From contig NZ_CP108381.1 of the NCBI RefSeq assembly GCF_035956715.1, forward strand, positions 6,356,001 through 6,420,000: 64,000 nt of DNA, read 5' to 3'. Below are positions 5,934 through 20,900 of this stretch, in pieces; the first letter of the stretch is position 1; each line of letters begins with the position of its first letter. A program made the translations under genes and the position numbers. Under the pieces are notes generated by a model. The model had not been told where the DNA came from, ran no database searches, and worked only from the letters and a program-made list of their open reading frames with translations. This DNA is from Nocardia sp. NBC_01329 (GTDB lineage: Bacteria; Actinomycetota; Actinomycetes; Mycobacteriales; Mycobacteriaceae).

Positions 5934-8900
5934 TTGTACCAGCTGGACAACGGCGGGAACGGTGCGGATAGTGGCTCGGAGGCCACCGACGGGAAACTGT
6001 TCCCCCTGTCGCCCGCGCAGCTGGGCATCTGGTATGTACAGCATCTGGACCCCCGGGTACCGGTCAATATCGCGCAGTACGTCGACCTGCGCGGTAACTT
6101 CGATCTGGAAGTCCTGCGGGAAGCCAGTATCGCGGCGGCCCGGGAATTCGGATCGGGCTTTGTACGTATCGTCGAGCGCGATGGCGAACCGATGCAGTAC
6201 ATCGACTACAGCATTCCCGACACCGACAAGATCCACTATGTAGATCTGCGCGACAGCGAGAACCCGGAGGCCGCCGCCCACGAGTGGATGCGTGCCGAGT
6301 ACAGCCGCCCCCTCGATATGACCCGGGACCGGTTGTTCCGACTGGCCGGCCTGCAGCTGGCCGACGATCATTGGTTCTGGTACCTGCGGGCCCACCACAT
6401 CGTGCTCGATGGTTTCGGCGCGATGACGAACATGACCCGGCTCGCCGAGTTGTACACCGCGATGGTTCAGGGCATCGAACCGTCCCCGGTGAAGACGACC
6501 GACCTGCACACGCTCTATGAGCAGGAGATCGCCTACCGCGGCAGCACGCGCTTCGAATCGGACAAACAGTATTGGGCCGAGCGTGTTGCCGGGCTGGAGG
6601 AGGGCAGTAGCCTGGCGGGCCGTTCGGCCCCTCCCGCCGCGCGCAAGTCGGAATCGCGCGCGGTGCTGAGCGCGGAGACCCGGCGTCTGCTGGACGCGTG
6701 CGCGCAAGACCAGGGCTCCACCCCGGCCCAGGAGTTGCTCGCAGCCTTCGCCGTCTACCTGGCCCGGTGGAACAGTGCGGACGAGGTGATTCTGAGCCTG
6801 CCCGTCACCGCCCGCACTACGGCGATCATGCGCCGTTCCGGTGGTGTGTCGTCGACCATAGTGCCGCTACGGCTGCGGGTCGGCGCCGGTGTCACCGTCG
6901 CCGAACTGCGTAAACAAGTTCAGCTCGAGGTTTCGGGTGCGCTGCGGCATCAGCGTTATCGGCATGAGGACATCCGGCGGGATACGGCTGGCGACGGGGC
7001 GGTCACCACGTCGTTCTTCGGACCCTGGGTGAATATCATGTTGTTCCAGGACGAGGTCCGCCTGGGCGAGATGATCGGCAATGTCCAGGTGCTGACGACC
7101 GGCAACGTCGAAGATCTGGCGGTCAACCTGTACCAATCGCTCGGCGGTACCGAGCTCCATATCGATTTCGAGGCGAACCAGAACCTCTACACCGAAGCCG
7201 AGACCCACGCGCACCACTCGCGGTTCCTGGAGTTTTTCGATCGGTTCCTCGCCGCCGACGCCGATGAACTCGTGAACCGGCTGGATATCACGACGCCTGC
7301 CGAGTTCGACAAGGTGACCCGGGCGTGGACCGATACCTACCATGAGGTGCCGGCCACTACCTTGCCGGCATTGCTGGATGCGCAACAGCTGCGTACCCCG
7401 GAGCGCACCGCCGTCGAATTCGACGGGACAGCTCTGTCCTACGAGGACTTCGGTGCCCGGGTGAACCGGCTGGCACGGAAACTGATCGCCGACGGGGTGG
7501 GCCCGGAGTCACGAGTCGCCGTCGGTATGCGCCGCTCACTCGATCTGGTCGTGGCCATGCACGCGATCCTGTGTGCGGGCGGCGCCTATGTGCCGATCGA
7601 CCCGGATCATCCGACAGAGCGCACCGCCTACGTCCTGGAGAGCTCCGTACCGGTCTGTGTGCTGACTGTCAGCACGGACGGCGCGGAGTTCCCCGATTCG
7701 GTGCGCGTCGTCGAGGTGGACCTCCTCGATACTTCCGGCTATTCCGACATGCCGATCACCGATGAGGATCGCAGCGGCCCGTTGCGGCCGGACAACACCG
7801 CGTACGTCCTCTATACCTCGGGTACCACCGGCCGTCCGAAGGGCGTCGCGGTATCCCACCGCGCGGTCGTCAACCAGCAACTGTGGATGCGTGCGGAGTT
7901 CGGTATCGGCGTCGACGACGTCTACCTGCAGAAATCTGCGGCCACGTTCGACCTCTCGGTGTGGGGTTACTTCCTGCCGCTGATATCCGGCAGCACACTG
8001 GTTCTGGCGACCCCCGACGGTCATCGCGATCCGCGGTACATCGCGGAGACGATCGCCGCTCGCGGGGTCACCGTCACCGACTTCGTCCCGTCCGTGCTGG
8101 CGGCGTTCACCGCGCACGCCGGTGCCGAGCAACTCGAATCGCTGCGCCTGCTGCTGGTGATCGGTGAGGCGCTGCCGGGAGAAACCGTCGCTGCCGTTGC
8201 GGCGATTTCGCGGGCGAGCCTGTACAACCTGTACGGCCCCACCGAGACCACGGTATCTGTCACCTACTGGGAAGCGACGGGCGCCGAGACCGGTTCGGTG
8301 CCGATCGGTGTCCCGGAATGGAATGTCGGGGTCCGTGTGCTGGATTCCCGCCTGCGTCCGGTTCCCGTCGGTGCGCAGGGTGAGTTGTACCTGTCGGGCC
8401 CACAGCTGGCCCGGAGCTACTACGGCCGACCGGATCTGAGTGCCGACCGCTTCGTCGCTGACCCGTTCGGCGTGCCGGGCGAGCGGATGTATCGCACCGG
8501 CGATCTGGTGCGGTGGCGTGCCGAGGGAACGCTCGATTACCTCGGGCGTACCGATTTCCAGGTGAAGTTCCGCGGTCAGCGCATCGAACTCGGCGATATC
8601 GAAAGCCATATGCTCGCGCATCCGGAGGTCGGCCGGGCGGTGGTGCTCGTGGTCGATACGGCTGCCGGTCAGCATCTGGTCGGGTATGTGGTCGCGGCGC
8701 CGGGACATACGGTCGACGTAGACGAGTTGACGCGTTTCCTCGGTGCCAGGTTGCCCACCTATATGGTGCCGTCGGCGCTCATGGTGCTCGACGATTTGCC
8801 GCTGAACGCCTCCGGGAAGCTGGATCGCAAAGCGTTGCCGGAGCCGGTGTTCCGGCAGCGGGAGTTCCGCGCGCCGTCGACTCCGGTCGAGGAGATCGTT

Positions 8901-11900
8901 GCCGCGACATTCGCCGAGGTCGTGGGTCTCGAGCGAGTGGGGGCAGATGACGACTTCTTCGAGTTGGGCGGTAATTCGCTGATCGCGACGCAGGTCGCGG
9001 CCCGGCTCGGTGCGGCGCTGGATACCCAGGTGCCGGTGCGGATGCTGTTCGAATCCTCGACCGTGGCCGCACTGGCCCGCCGGCTACAGGAAGAGGCCGG
9101 GTCCGGCCGGCGTCAGCCGTTGCTGCCGCGGCCGCGGCCGACCAGGATCACCGCATCCGGCGAGGTCGTCGAGGCGGTGCCGTTGTCCCCGGCGCAGCAG
9201 CGCATGTGGTTCATCAACCAGTTCGACCCGACGATTCCGGCCTACAACGTGCCCTTCGTGATCCGGATGAAGGGCCGGGTCGACCTGGCGGCGCTGCACG
9301 CCGCCGTGCGTGATGTCATGGCGCGTCAACAGTCGCTGCGGACCGTTCACCCCGAATCGGAGGACGGCGGCTACCAGTTGGTGCTGCCGATGGACGAGAT
9401 CCGGACAGATGTCGCGGTCGAGCCGATCGACTCGGCGCACCTGTCCACCGCACTCACCGAATTCGCGGCCGTCGGCTTCGACGTCACCCAGGAGATACCG
9501 TTCCGTTGGCGGGTCTACGAGGTGATGGGCAGCCGTACCAACGGCATGGCGGAGTACGCCGTCGCGTTCGTGCTGCACCATATCGCCGCCGACGGATGGT
9601 CGATGGGGCCGCTGTCCCGCGATGTCGCTGCCGCTTATCTGGCGCGCGCCGCGGGCTCGGAGCCACAACTGTCGCCGCTGCCGGTGCAGTACCAGGACTA
9701 CAGCATCTGGCAGCGCGAGATGCTCGGTTCGGAGTCGGACCCGGATTCCGTTGCCGCGCGTCAGATCGCCTACCACCGTGAACAGCTCGCGGGTTTGCCC
9801 GACCAACTCGAACTTCCCACCGACCGGCCGCGGCCGGCGGCGCAGAGTTTCCGCGGCAGCCGGGTGGCGGCCGATATCGACGCCGAGATGCACAATCGCC
9901 TCGATGCCTTGGCGCGGCAACAGGGAGCCACCCTGTTCATGCTGTTGCACGCGTCGCTGGCAGTGCTGCTGTCACGGCTCTCGGGAAACACCGACATCGG
10001 GGTCGGCACACCGGTCGGCGGACGTGGTGAGGCCGCGCTCGATGACCTGATCGGTATGTTCGTCAATACCCTGGTGCTGCGCTCGGAGATCGAGGACGAG
10101 CAGACATTTACCGAACTGCTCGCCGAAACCCGCAAACGGGACCTGGCAGCGTTCGCGAACGCGGATGTGCCGTTCGAGCGGATCGCCGAGATCGTCCACC
10201 CGGTGCGTTCGCAGGCCGCGCATCCGCTGGCGCAGGTGGTGTTGTCGTTCCAGGAGATCTCACACGCGACCCTGGAGGTTCCGGGGCTCTCGATCAGCGC
10301 GGAGGAGATCGAGCTCGATATCGCCAAGTTCGACCTCCTCTGGACGATCACCGAGAAGCGCGGCAGCCGGGGCGAACCGACGGGGATGGGGCTTGTCCTC
10401 TCCTATGCCACCGATCTGTTCGACGAGTCCACCGTGCGATCGTTCGTCACTCGCTGGCAGTGGTTGCTCTCCGCGATCGTCGACGACCCGGAGTTCCGCG
10501 TAGGAGCCATCGGACTGCTCGATGCCGCCGAGCGCGCCGAACTCACCTCCTGCAGCGGTGGACCGGCCGAACAGCCGGATACCCTGGCGGGCCTGCTCGC
10601 CGCCGCGGCGGTCACCAACCCCGAGGGCACGGCGGTTTTCGCCGATGACAGGTCCTACACCTATGCCGAGCTCGACGCGGCGTCGAACCAGCTGGCGCGG
10701 GTCCTGATCGAACGGGGAGCCGGACCGGAGGTCTCGGTCGCGCTCGCGATGAGCCGTTCGTGGCGTTATCAGCTGACGCTGTGGGCGATCGCCAAGTCCG
10801 GAGCGGTGCTGGTCCCGATCGATCCGACCTATCCGCCCGACCGCATCGTGTACATGGTCACCGATTCCGGCGCTGCCTTCGGGCTCACCGAGGACGCCGA
10901 GCTGGCGGAACTGCCGGTGCTGTCCGGCGGCTGGATCAGCGTGGACGATCCGGAGTTCAGCGCCGAGATCATGGTGAGTTCGGCGGACGCGATCACCGAC
11001 GCGGAGCGGCGCGCGCCGCTGCGCACGTCGAATACGGCGTACATGATCTATACCTCCGGTTCGACCGGTTTGCCCAAGGGCGTCGCGGTCACGCATGCGG
11101 GTTTGCGGAACTTCAGTGTCGAACAGGTCCAGCGGTACGGCCTGGATACTTCCACCCGCGCCTTGGCTTTCGCGTCTCCGTCGTTCGATGCCTCGATGCT
11201 GGAGTTGTTGCTGGCTGTCGGGTCCGCTGGAACGTTGGTGGTGGTGCCGCCGATGATGTACGGCGGTGCGGAATTGGCCGATCTGATCGAGACGGCAGGG
11301 GTGACCCATGCCTTCATCACCCCGTCGGTGCTGGCATCGCTCGACCCGCACGCGTTGTCGGGTATGCGGGCGATCGTTGCCGGTGGTGAGGCCGTCCCGC
11401 CCGATCTGACCGCGCGCTGGTCCGCTATGCCCGGGCGTGAGTTCTACAACGGATACGGTCCGACCGAGACCACGATCATGTCCAATATCAGCGCGCCGCT
11501 TGTTCCCGGGGGACCGGTCACCATCGGTGGTCCGGTACGCGGGATGCGGTCACTAATATTGGACGGCCGGTTGAATCCGGTACCGGAGGGCGTCACCGGC
11601 GAACTGTACATCGGCGGAATCCAACTGGCCCGCGGCTATCATTCCCGGTCCGCATTGACTGCCGGCCGGTTTGTCGCCGATCCCTTCGGCGAGCAGGGCG
11701 ATCGCCTCTACCGAACCGGCGATGTCGTGCGCTGGCGCCGGGACGGCTCCGGTGCGCTGACCGTGGAATACGTGGGCCGCAACGACTTCCAGGTCAAGGT
11801 TCGCGGTTTCCGCATCGAGCTGGGCGAGATCGACACCGCGCTGACCTCCTACGGCGCTGTCGACTTCGCGGTGACGATCGGCCACGAGAACGTCTCCGGT

Positions 11901-14900
11901 GCGATGTCGCTGGTGTCGTATGTCGTCGCCGTGCCGGGGGACTCGATCGATGTGCCCGCGCTGACGGCACATGTCCAGGACCGGCTGCCCGCCTATATGG
12001 TGCCGTCCTCGATCATGGAGCTGGACGAGATCCCGCTGACCCCGTCCGGGAAACTGGATCGGAAGGCGCTTCCGGCACCGCAATTCCAGACGCAGGCGTT
12101 CCGGGCGCCCGTCACACCCATCGAAGAGATCGTGGCGGCGGTCTTCGCTGAGGTACTCGACGTCGAGCGGGTCGGTATCGACGACGACTTCTTCGAACTC
12201 GGCGGTAATTCACTGGTCGCGACGCAGGTCGCGGCGCGACTCGGTGCCGCGCTGGATACCCGGGTGCCGGTGCGCCTGCTGTTCGAGGCGTCCAGCGTGA
12301 TGGCGCTGGCGGCGCGGGTCGAATCCCATGTCGGTGAGGGAGCGCGCCAGGCATTGGTCGCCCGGAGCCGGCAGGAGGATATCCCGCTGTCGCTGGCTCA
12401 GCAGCGGATGTGGTTCCTCAACCGCTACGACACCGGATCAGCGGTCAACAACATCCCGATCGCCATCCGGATGTCCGGTGAACTCGATGTGGCCGCACTC
12501 CAGGTGGCGGTTATCGATGTGATCGACCGGCACGAATCCCTGCGAACTGTGTTCCCGGAGACCGGGCACGCGCCCATCCAGGTGATCCTGGACGCGGCGC
12601 AGGTGGTTCCGGATCTGACCCCGTTCCGGATCCGCCAGGACAAGCTGATCGATTATCTGATCGATCTGGCGTCGATGGCCTTCGATGTCACCAGCGAAGT
12701 GCCCCTGCACGCCCGGCTCTTCGAGATCAGCGATACCGAGTACGTGCTCGGTATGGTGGTGCACCATATCTCCGCTGACGGCTGGTCGATCGGCCCGCTG
12801 GCGCGGGATGTCATGGCTGCCTACGCGGCACGCATCAGCTGGGAATCACCGGCCTGGGTGCAGCTTCCGGTGCAATACGCGGACTACGCGCTCTGGCAGC
12901 GGGAGGTACTGGGATCGGAGGACGATCCGGAATCGCTGATCTCGGGTCAGGTCCGGTACTGGAAGCAGAAACTGGCCGGGCTCCCGGATGAACTGGCACT
13001 GCCCGCGGATCGACCGCGCCCCGCGGTGTCGTCCTATCTGGGCGGCGTCCATTCGTTCGTGATCAGTGCGGAGGTGCGGCGCGGGATCATAGAACTCGGC
13101 CGCCGGCACAATGCCTCACCGTTCATGGTGGTGCACAGTGCGCTGGCCGCACTACTGGCCAGGCTGACCGGTGAATCCGATATCTCCGTCGGTACTCCGG
13201 TTGCCGGGCGTGGCGAAGCCGCGCTGGAGAACCTGGTCGGCATGTTCGTCAACACGCTGGTCTTGCGCACTCAGGTCCAGGGCAGTATGAGTTTCACCGA
13301 ACTGCTGGCAGAGGCCCGCAACACGGATCTGCAGGCGTTCGCGCACGCCGATGTGCCATTCGAGCGTCTTGTCGAGGTACTGAACCCCACCCGCTCCCAG
13401 GCTCGGCACCCGTTCTTCCAAGTGGCGTTGTCGTTCGAGAACCTGCCGGATCGGCATTTCGAACTGCCGGAATTGCGAGTGGCCCCGGTCGAGTACGAAA
13501 TCGGGCTCGAGAAATTCGACCTGTCGTTCAATTTCCGAGGAATGGGCGAGGATACGGAATCCGGGATGCTGGGCGAACTGTCGTTCTCCCGGGACCTGTT
13601 CGATCCCGCGACTGCCGCATCGTTCGCCGACCGGTTCGTGCGGTTGCTGGAAGCGGCGGTGACGGACCCGGCTTCGGCGGTGGGTGATTTCGAGGTTCTC
13701 GCTCCGGTTGAGCGGGTGCGTGTGTTGTCGGAGTGGAACGCGACCGGGCATGTGGTGCCGGAGGGGTTGTTGCTGGACGGTTTCACTCGGATGGTGGCGG
13801 AGTTCCCGGATCGGGTGGCGGTGTCGTTCGAGGGGGCGAGTCTGTCGTATGCGGAGTTCTCGGGTCGGGTGAATCGGTTGGCGCGGTATCTGGTCGCGCA
13901 GGGTGTGGGTCCGGAGTCGTTGGTCGGGTTGTTGGTGTCGCGGTCGCTGGATTTGGTGGTCGGGATGTATGCGGTGGTGGCTGCTGGTGGTGGGTATGTG
14001 CCGTTGGATCCGGCGCATCCGGTGGAGCGGATCGGTTACATCCTGGATACGGCGGGTCCGGTGTGTGTGCTGACCACGACCGGTGATGTGGGTGCGGTTC
14101 CCGAGGGGACGAGTGTGCCCGTGTTGGAACTGGATGTCTTGGATGTCAGTGGTTATGACGCGTCGCCGGTGGTTGATGTGGATCGGCTGGGTCGGGTGCG
14201 GTCGAGCAATACGGCGTATGTGATTTTCACGTCGGGTTCGACGGGTCGTCCTAAGGGTGTTGCTGTGTCGCATTCGGCGATCGGTAATCAGGTGGCGTGG
14301 ATGTTGTCTCAGTATGGGTTGGGTGCTGGGGATGTGTATTTGCAGAAGACGGCGACGACGTTCGATGTGTCGTTGTGGGGTTATTTCTTGCCGTTGGCTG
14401 TGGGTGCGCGTTTGGTGGTGGCGACGGCGGATGGTCATCGTGATCCTGGGTATTTGGCGGGGGTGATTGCTGAGCAGCGGGTGACGGTGACTGATTTCGT
14501 GCCGTCGATGTTGACGGTGTTCGCGGCGAATGTTGTGGCGGGTTCGGTTCCGTCTTTGAGGCATGTGTTCGTGATCGGTGAGGCGTTGCCGTTGGAGACG
14601 GTGTCGGCGATGCGTGCGGTTTCTGGTGCTGTGGTGCATAACCTTTATGGTCCGACCGAGGCTGCGGTGTCGGTGACGTATTGGGAGGCGTCGGGTGAGG
14701 AGGTCGGGAGTGTGCCGATCGGTGTGCCGCAGTGGAATTCTCGGGTGTATGTGTTGGATTCTCGGTTGCGTCCGGTGCCCGAGGGTGTGACGGGTGAGTT
14801 GTATTTGGCGGGTGGTCAGTTGGCGCGTGGGTATGTGACGCGTCCGGATTTGAGTGCGGATCGTTTTGTGGCGAGTCCGTTCGATGCGGGTTCGCGGATG

Positions 14901-17900
14901 TATCGCACGGGTGATCTGGTGCGGTGGACGCGGGTGGCTGCCGGGACCGAAGGGGTTGCTGGTGATTCGGCGGGGTCGCGGCCGGTGTTGGAGTATTTGG
15001 GTCGTACTGATTTCCAGGTGAAGTTCCGTGGTCAGCGGATCGAGTTGGGTGAGATCGAGTCGGCGTTTTTGGCGCAGCCGTTGGTGAGTCAGGCTGTGGT
15101 GGCGGTTGTGGGTTCGCAGTTGGGTGAGCAGCTGGTTGCCTACGTTGTTCCGGTGCCGGGGCAGCGGATCGTGCCGGCCGAGCTGCTGGAGTCGGTGCGT
15201 GGGGTGCTGCCGGTTTATATGGTTCCGGCGGCTGTGGTGGAGCTGGATGCGTTTCCGTTGAATACTTCGGGGAAGTTGGATCGGAAGGCGTTGCCGGAGC
15301 CGGTGTTCCAGGCGCGGGAGTTCCGGGCGGCGTCGACTCCGATCGAGGAGATCGTGGCGGGGGTGTTCGCTGATGTTCTGGGTGTGGGTCGGGTTGGTGT
15401 GGATGATGATTTCTTCGCTTTGGGTGGTAATTCGCTGATCGCGACTCAGGTCGCTGCTCGGTTGGGTGCGGCGTTGGATACCCAGGTTCCGGTGCGGGTG
15501 TTGTTCGAGGCTTCGACCGTGGCGGGGTTGGCGGTGCGGGTTCAGGAGCAGGCCGGTTCGGGTGGGCGTAAGGCGTTGGTGGCGCAGCCGCGTCCGGAGC
15601 AGGTGCTGTTGTCGGGTGAGGTCGTCGAGGCTGCGCCGTTGTCGCTGGCGCAGCAGCGGATGTGGTTCCTCAACCGGTTCGACGGTGCCACCGCGGCATA
15701 CAACATTCCGCTGGCGATCCGGCTGACCGGCGACCTCGATGTGGACGCCTTGCGCGCCGCCGTCGCCGATCTGGTGAGCCGGCACGAGGTGCTGCGGACC
15801 GTGTATCCGGAGACGGAGTCGGGTCCGGTGCAGCTGGTGTTGCCGGTCGGCGACGCGGTGCCGCGACTGGAGGTGCGGCCGGTGGCCGCACCGGACGTCG
15901 TGGCTGCGGTGACGGAGTTCGCCGGGACCGTTTTCGATGTGACCGCCGAAGTGCCGATGCGGGTGGCGCTGTTCCGATTGAACGAGGCAGGCGACGCCGG
16001 CGCAACGTCCGATGATATCGATGCGACAGACAGCGTGCCGAGCGTTTTCGTGCTGGCGTTGGTGGTGCACCATATCGCCGGTGACGGTTTCTCGACGGGG
16101 CCGGTGACGCGTGATCTGATGACCGCGTACGCGGCTCGGACAGCGGGTGAGGCTCCCGGGTGGGCGCCGTTGCCGGTGCAGTACGCCGACTACGCGCTGT
16201 GGCAGCGGGAACTGCTGGGCGACGAGAGCGATCCCGGGTCGCTGGCGGCCGAGCAGCTGGGCTACTGGCAGTCGAGGCTGGCCGGTATCCCCGGTCAGCT
16301 GGATCTACCGGTGGATCGGCCCCGTCCCGCCGTGCAGTCCTACCGCGGCGCGCGCGTCGATGTGCGAATCGACGCTGAGGTCCATGCCGGGTTGCTGCGG
16401 GTCGCGCGGGAGCAGGGCGCGACGTTGTTCATGGTGGTGCACGCGGCGTTCGCGCTGTTGTTGTCGCGGTTGTCGGGTAGTGACGACATCACGATCGGTA
16501 CGCCGGTGGCGGGTCGTGGTGAGTCGGCCCTGGACGAGCTGATCGGTATGTTCGTGAACACGCTGGTGTTCCGGACCGAGCTGGATCGTGGCGCGTCGTT
16601 CACCGATTTGCTGGCTCACCAGCGGCAGGTGGATATCGAGGCGTTCGCGCATGCGGATGTGCCGTTCGAGCGCCTGGTAGAGGTGCTGAACCCGGCGCGT
16701 TCACAGGCGCGGAATCCGTTGTTCCAGGTGGGGTTGACGTTCCAGAACCTGGCGCAGTGGAGCCTGGATCTGCCTGGACTCACGGTGTCCGGTGTCGAGG
16801 TCGATACCGAGGTATATCAGTTCGATCTGAACTTGATCCTCAGCGATTCGTACAACACTGCGGGCGAGCCCGACGGGGTGACCGGGTTCCTCACCTATGC
16901 CACCGATCTGTTCGATCAGGACACGGTGCGCGGATTCGTGAACCGGTTCGTGCGGTTGCTGTCGGCCGTGGTCTCCGATCCTGCTCTCGAACTGGGTGCG
17001 GTCGAGATCCTGGACGAGGCCGAGCGCACCGAGATCCTGTCCCGTTCGGGTGGGCCGGCGATGCCTGCTCGGACGCTGCCGGAGTTGCTGTCGGATGCGG
17101 TGGCCGTGGATCCGACAGCACCGGCGGTGGTGTTCGAGGGCGAACGGTTCTCCTACGGGGAGTTCGACGAGCGGTCGAACCGCCTGGCCCGGGTGCTGAT
17201 CGCCGCCGGCCTGGGTACCGAGGAGCTGGTGGCGGTAGCCGTACCGCGGTCGGCGGATTCGGTGCTGGCCGAATGGGCGGTATCCAAGTCGGGTGCGGCG
17301 TTCCTGCCGATCGATCCGACCTATCCAGCCGACCGGATCGCGCATATGCTCACCGATTCCGGTGCGCCGATGGGTATCACGGTCGCGGCGGTACGGGGTG
17401 ATCTGCCGGATTCGGTGGATTGGATCGTGCTCGACGAGCTGGTTCTGGACGGATATTCCGGCGACTCCATTACCGATGCCGACCGTGTGCGGCCGTTGAC
17501 CGCGGCCAACACCGCCTATGTCATCTACACCTCCGGTTCTACCGGTGTGCCCAAGGGCGTGGTGGTCAGCCATGCCGGTTTGGCGAATTTCAGTGCCGAG
17601 CAGGTCGAGCGGTACCGATTGACGCCGGATTCGCGGACTTTGGCGTTCGCGTCCCCGAGTTTCGATGCCTCGATCCTGGAGTTGTTGCTCGCTGTGGGGT
17701 CGGCGGGTGCGCTGGTGGTGGTGCCGACCGGTACCTACGGTGGCGCCGAACTGGGCGGACTCATCGCGCGCGAGCGGGTGACCGTGGGACTGATCACGCC
17801 GTCGGTACTGGCGTCGCTGGATCCGGCGGATCTGGCCGGTATGCAGGTCATCATCGCCGGTGGCGAAGCTGTTTCGGCGGACCTGGTGGCACGCTGGTCC

Positions 17901-20900
17901 ACGGTCACCGAGGCCGGTGCCGACCGTCGCTTCCACAATGCCTACGGCCCGACCGAAGCGACCATCGCCACCAATATCAGCGCGGTCCTGTTGCCGGGTG
18001 ATCCGGTGACCATCGGCGGTCCGGTGCGAGGTATGCGGACGCTGGTTCTCGACGATCGGCTCCAGCCGGTGCCCGAGGGAGTCGCCGGTGAACTGTACGT
18101 CGGCGGAATCCAGCTGGCCCGCGGCTACCATGCCCGCCCGGGACTGTCCGCGCAGCGATTCGTGGCCGATCCGTACACCCCGGGCTCGCGGTTGTATCGC
18201 ACCGGTGATGTGGTGCGCTGGCGGCGTGACAGTGCCGGTGACCCGGCGCTGGAGTATGTGGGTCGTAACGACTTCCAGGTCAAGATCCGTGGCTATCGCA
18301 TCGAACTGGGCGAGATCGACGCCGCTCTGACCGCGCACGGTGATGTGGACTTCGCGGTGACGGTCGGTCATGAGGGCGCCGCGGGTGCGGTGTCGCTGGT
18401 GTCCTATATCGTTGCGGTGCCGGGCTTCCCGGCCGATGTCGCGCAGGTGCGTGAGTTCCTCGGTGAGCGGTTGCCGTCGTATATGGTGCCGGCATCGATT
18501 GTGGTGATCGACGAGATCCCACTGACTCCGGGCGGCAAGTTGGATCGCCGGGCGTTGCCCGAACCGGTCTTCGAAACCCGCGCGTTCCGCGCGCCGTCCA
18601 CCCCGATCGAGGAGATCGTGGCGGGCGCCTTCGCCGAGGTTCTCGATATCCAGCGCGTCGGTATGGACGACGACTTCTTCGATCTGGGTGGTAACTCGCT
18701 GATCGCCACCCAGGTGGCGGCCCGTCTCGGCCGGGCGTTGAACACCCATGTGCCGGTGCGGATGCTGTTCGAGGCGTCCACTGTGGCATCGCTGGCCGCG
18801 CGGGTGGAGCAGCAGGCCGGATCCGGTGGGCGTCAGCCCTTGGTAGCGGTGTCGCGCCCGACTCGGATTCCGCTGTCGCTGGCGCAACAGCGGATGTGGT
18901 TCCTCAATCGGTTCGATCAGCGGTCGGCTGTCTACAACATTCCGTGGGCCAGTCGGTTGGCCGGAGACCTGGACGTGGACGCGCTGCGTGCCGCTATCGG
19001 TGATCTGGTGGGTCGGCATGAGGTGCTGCGGACCCTCTACCCGGAAACCGAGTCCGGGCCCGTGCAGGTGGTGTTGCCGGCGGCCGAGGCGGTTCCGGAT
19101 CTGATCGTGCGGTCGATCGACAGCGCGAATATCGTTCCGGCGGTTTCGGAGCTGGTTTCCACCGGCTTCGATGTGACGGCCGAGGTGCCGTTGCGGATGG
19201 CGCTGTTCGAGATCGACGACTCGGCCGACGACGCGCGCGAGTTCGTATTGGTGGTGGTGGCGCACCATATCGCCGGTGACGGTTCGTCGGCGCTCCCGCT
19301 GATGCGAGACCTGATGACCGCCTACACGGCCCGCGCGGCCGGGATGGTGCCGGGTTGGACGCCGTTGGCGGTGCAGTACGCCGACTATGCGCTGTGGCAG
19401 CGGGAACTGCTCGGTGACGAGAACGATCCGGAATCGCTGGCTGCCCAGCAGATCGCCTACTGGAAGTCGGCGCTGGCCGGGGTCCCCGACCAACTGGATC
19501 TGCCTGTCGATCGTCCGCGCCCGCCGGCGCAATCGTTCGCGGGGCGCCGCGTCGAAATACATATCACCGCGGAACTCCATGGCGGATTGCTGCGCTTGGC
19601 GCAGCAGCAGGGCGCCACCATGTTCATGGTGGTGCATTCGGCATTCGCGGTACTGCTGTCGCGTCTGTCCGGGACCGATGACATCACCATCGGTACGCCG
19701 GTGGCGGGTCGTGGTGAACAGGCTCTGGACGATCTGATCGGTATGTTCGTGAACACGCTGGTGTTCCGGACCGAGCTCGATCGTGGGGAATCCTTCGCCG
19801 CGTTGCTGGCCCGTCAGCGTCAGGTGGATATCCAGGCGTTCGCGCATGCGGATGTGCCGTTCGAGCGTCTGGTGGAGGTGTTGAACCCGGCGCGTTCGAC
19901 CGCGCGGCATCCGCTGTTCCAGGTCGGATTCACCTTCCAGAACCTGGCCCAGTCCAGCCTCGAGTTGCCGGGCCTGACCGTGTCGGGTGTGGAGGTCGAC
20001 GCCGAGGTCTCGCAGTTCGATCTGAACCTGATCGTGGGCGACAGCTATGACTCCTCCGGTGCACCGCAGGGGGTCGGGGGTTATCTGACCTACGCCACTG
20101 ACTTGTTCGATCAGGGCACGGTGCAGGGTTTCGCGGATCGTTTCGTGCGGTTGCTGGCGGCGATTGTTGCCGAGCCGTCGACGGCGGTGGGTGATCTGGA
20201 GATTCTCGCTCCGGTTGAGCGGGTGCGGGTGTTGTCGGAGTGGAACGCGACCGGGCAGGTGGTGCCGGAGGGGTTGTTGCTGGACGGTTTCACTCGGATG
20301 GTGGTGGAGTTCCCGGATCGGGTGGCGGTGTCGTTCGAGGGGACGAGTCTGTCGTATGCGGAGTTCTCGGGTCGGGTGAATCGGTTGGCGCGGTATCTGG
20401 TCGCGCAGGGTGTGGGTCCGGAGTCGTTGGTCGGGTTGTTGGTGTCGCGGTCGCTGGATTTGGTGGTCGGGATGTATGCGGTGGTGGCTGCTGGTGGTGG
20501 GTATGTGCCGTTGGATCCGGCGCATCCGGTGGAGCGGATCGGTTACATCCTGGATACGGCGGGTCCGGTGTGTGTGCTGACCACGACCGGTGATGTGGGT
20601 GCGGTTCCCGAGGGGACGAGTGTGCCCGTGTTGGAACTGGATGTCTTGGATGTCAGTGGTTATGACGCGTCGCCGGTGGTTGATGTTGATCGGCTGGGTC
20701 GGGTGCGGTCGAGCAATACGGCGTATGTGATTTTCACGTCGGGTTCGACGGGTCGTCCTAAGGGTGTTGCTGTGTCGCATTCGGCGATCGGTAATCAGGT
20801 GGCGTGGATGTTGTCTCAGTATGGGTTGGGTGCTGGGGATGTGTATTTGCAGAAGACGGCGACGACGTTCGATGTGTCGTTGTGGGGTTATTTCTTGCCG

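Noticed and set aside
5660-5971. 103-codon ORF across the NRPS leader
   Set aside because: It is Arg/Gly-rich with no recognisable features, overlaps the NRPS start, and covers the better-supported promoter and hairpins.
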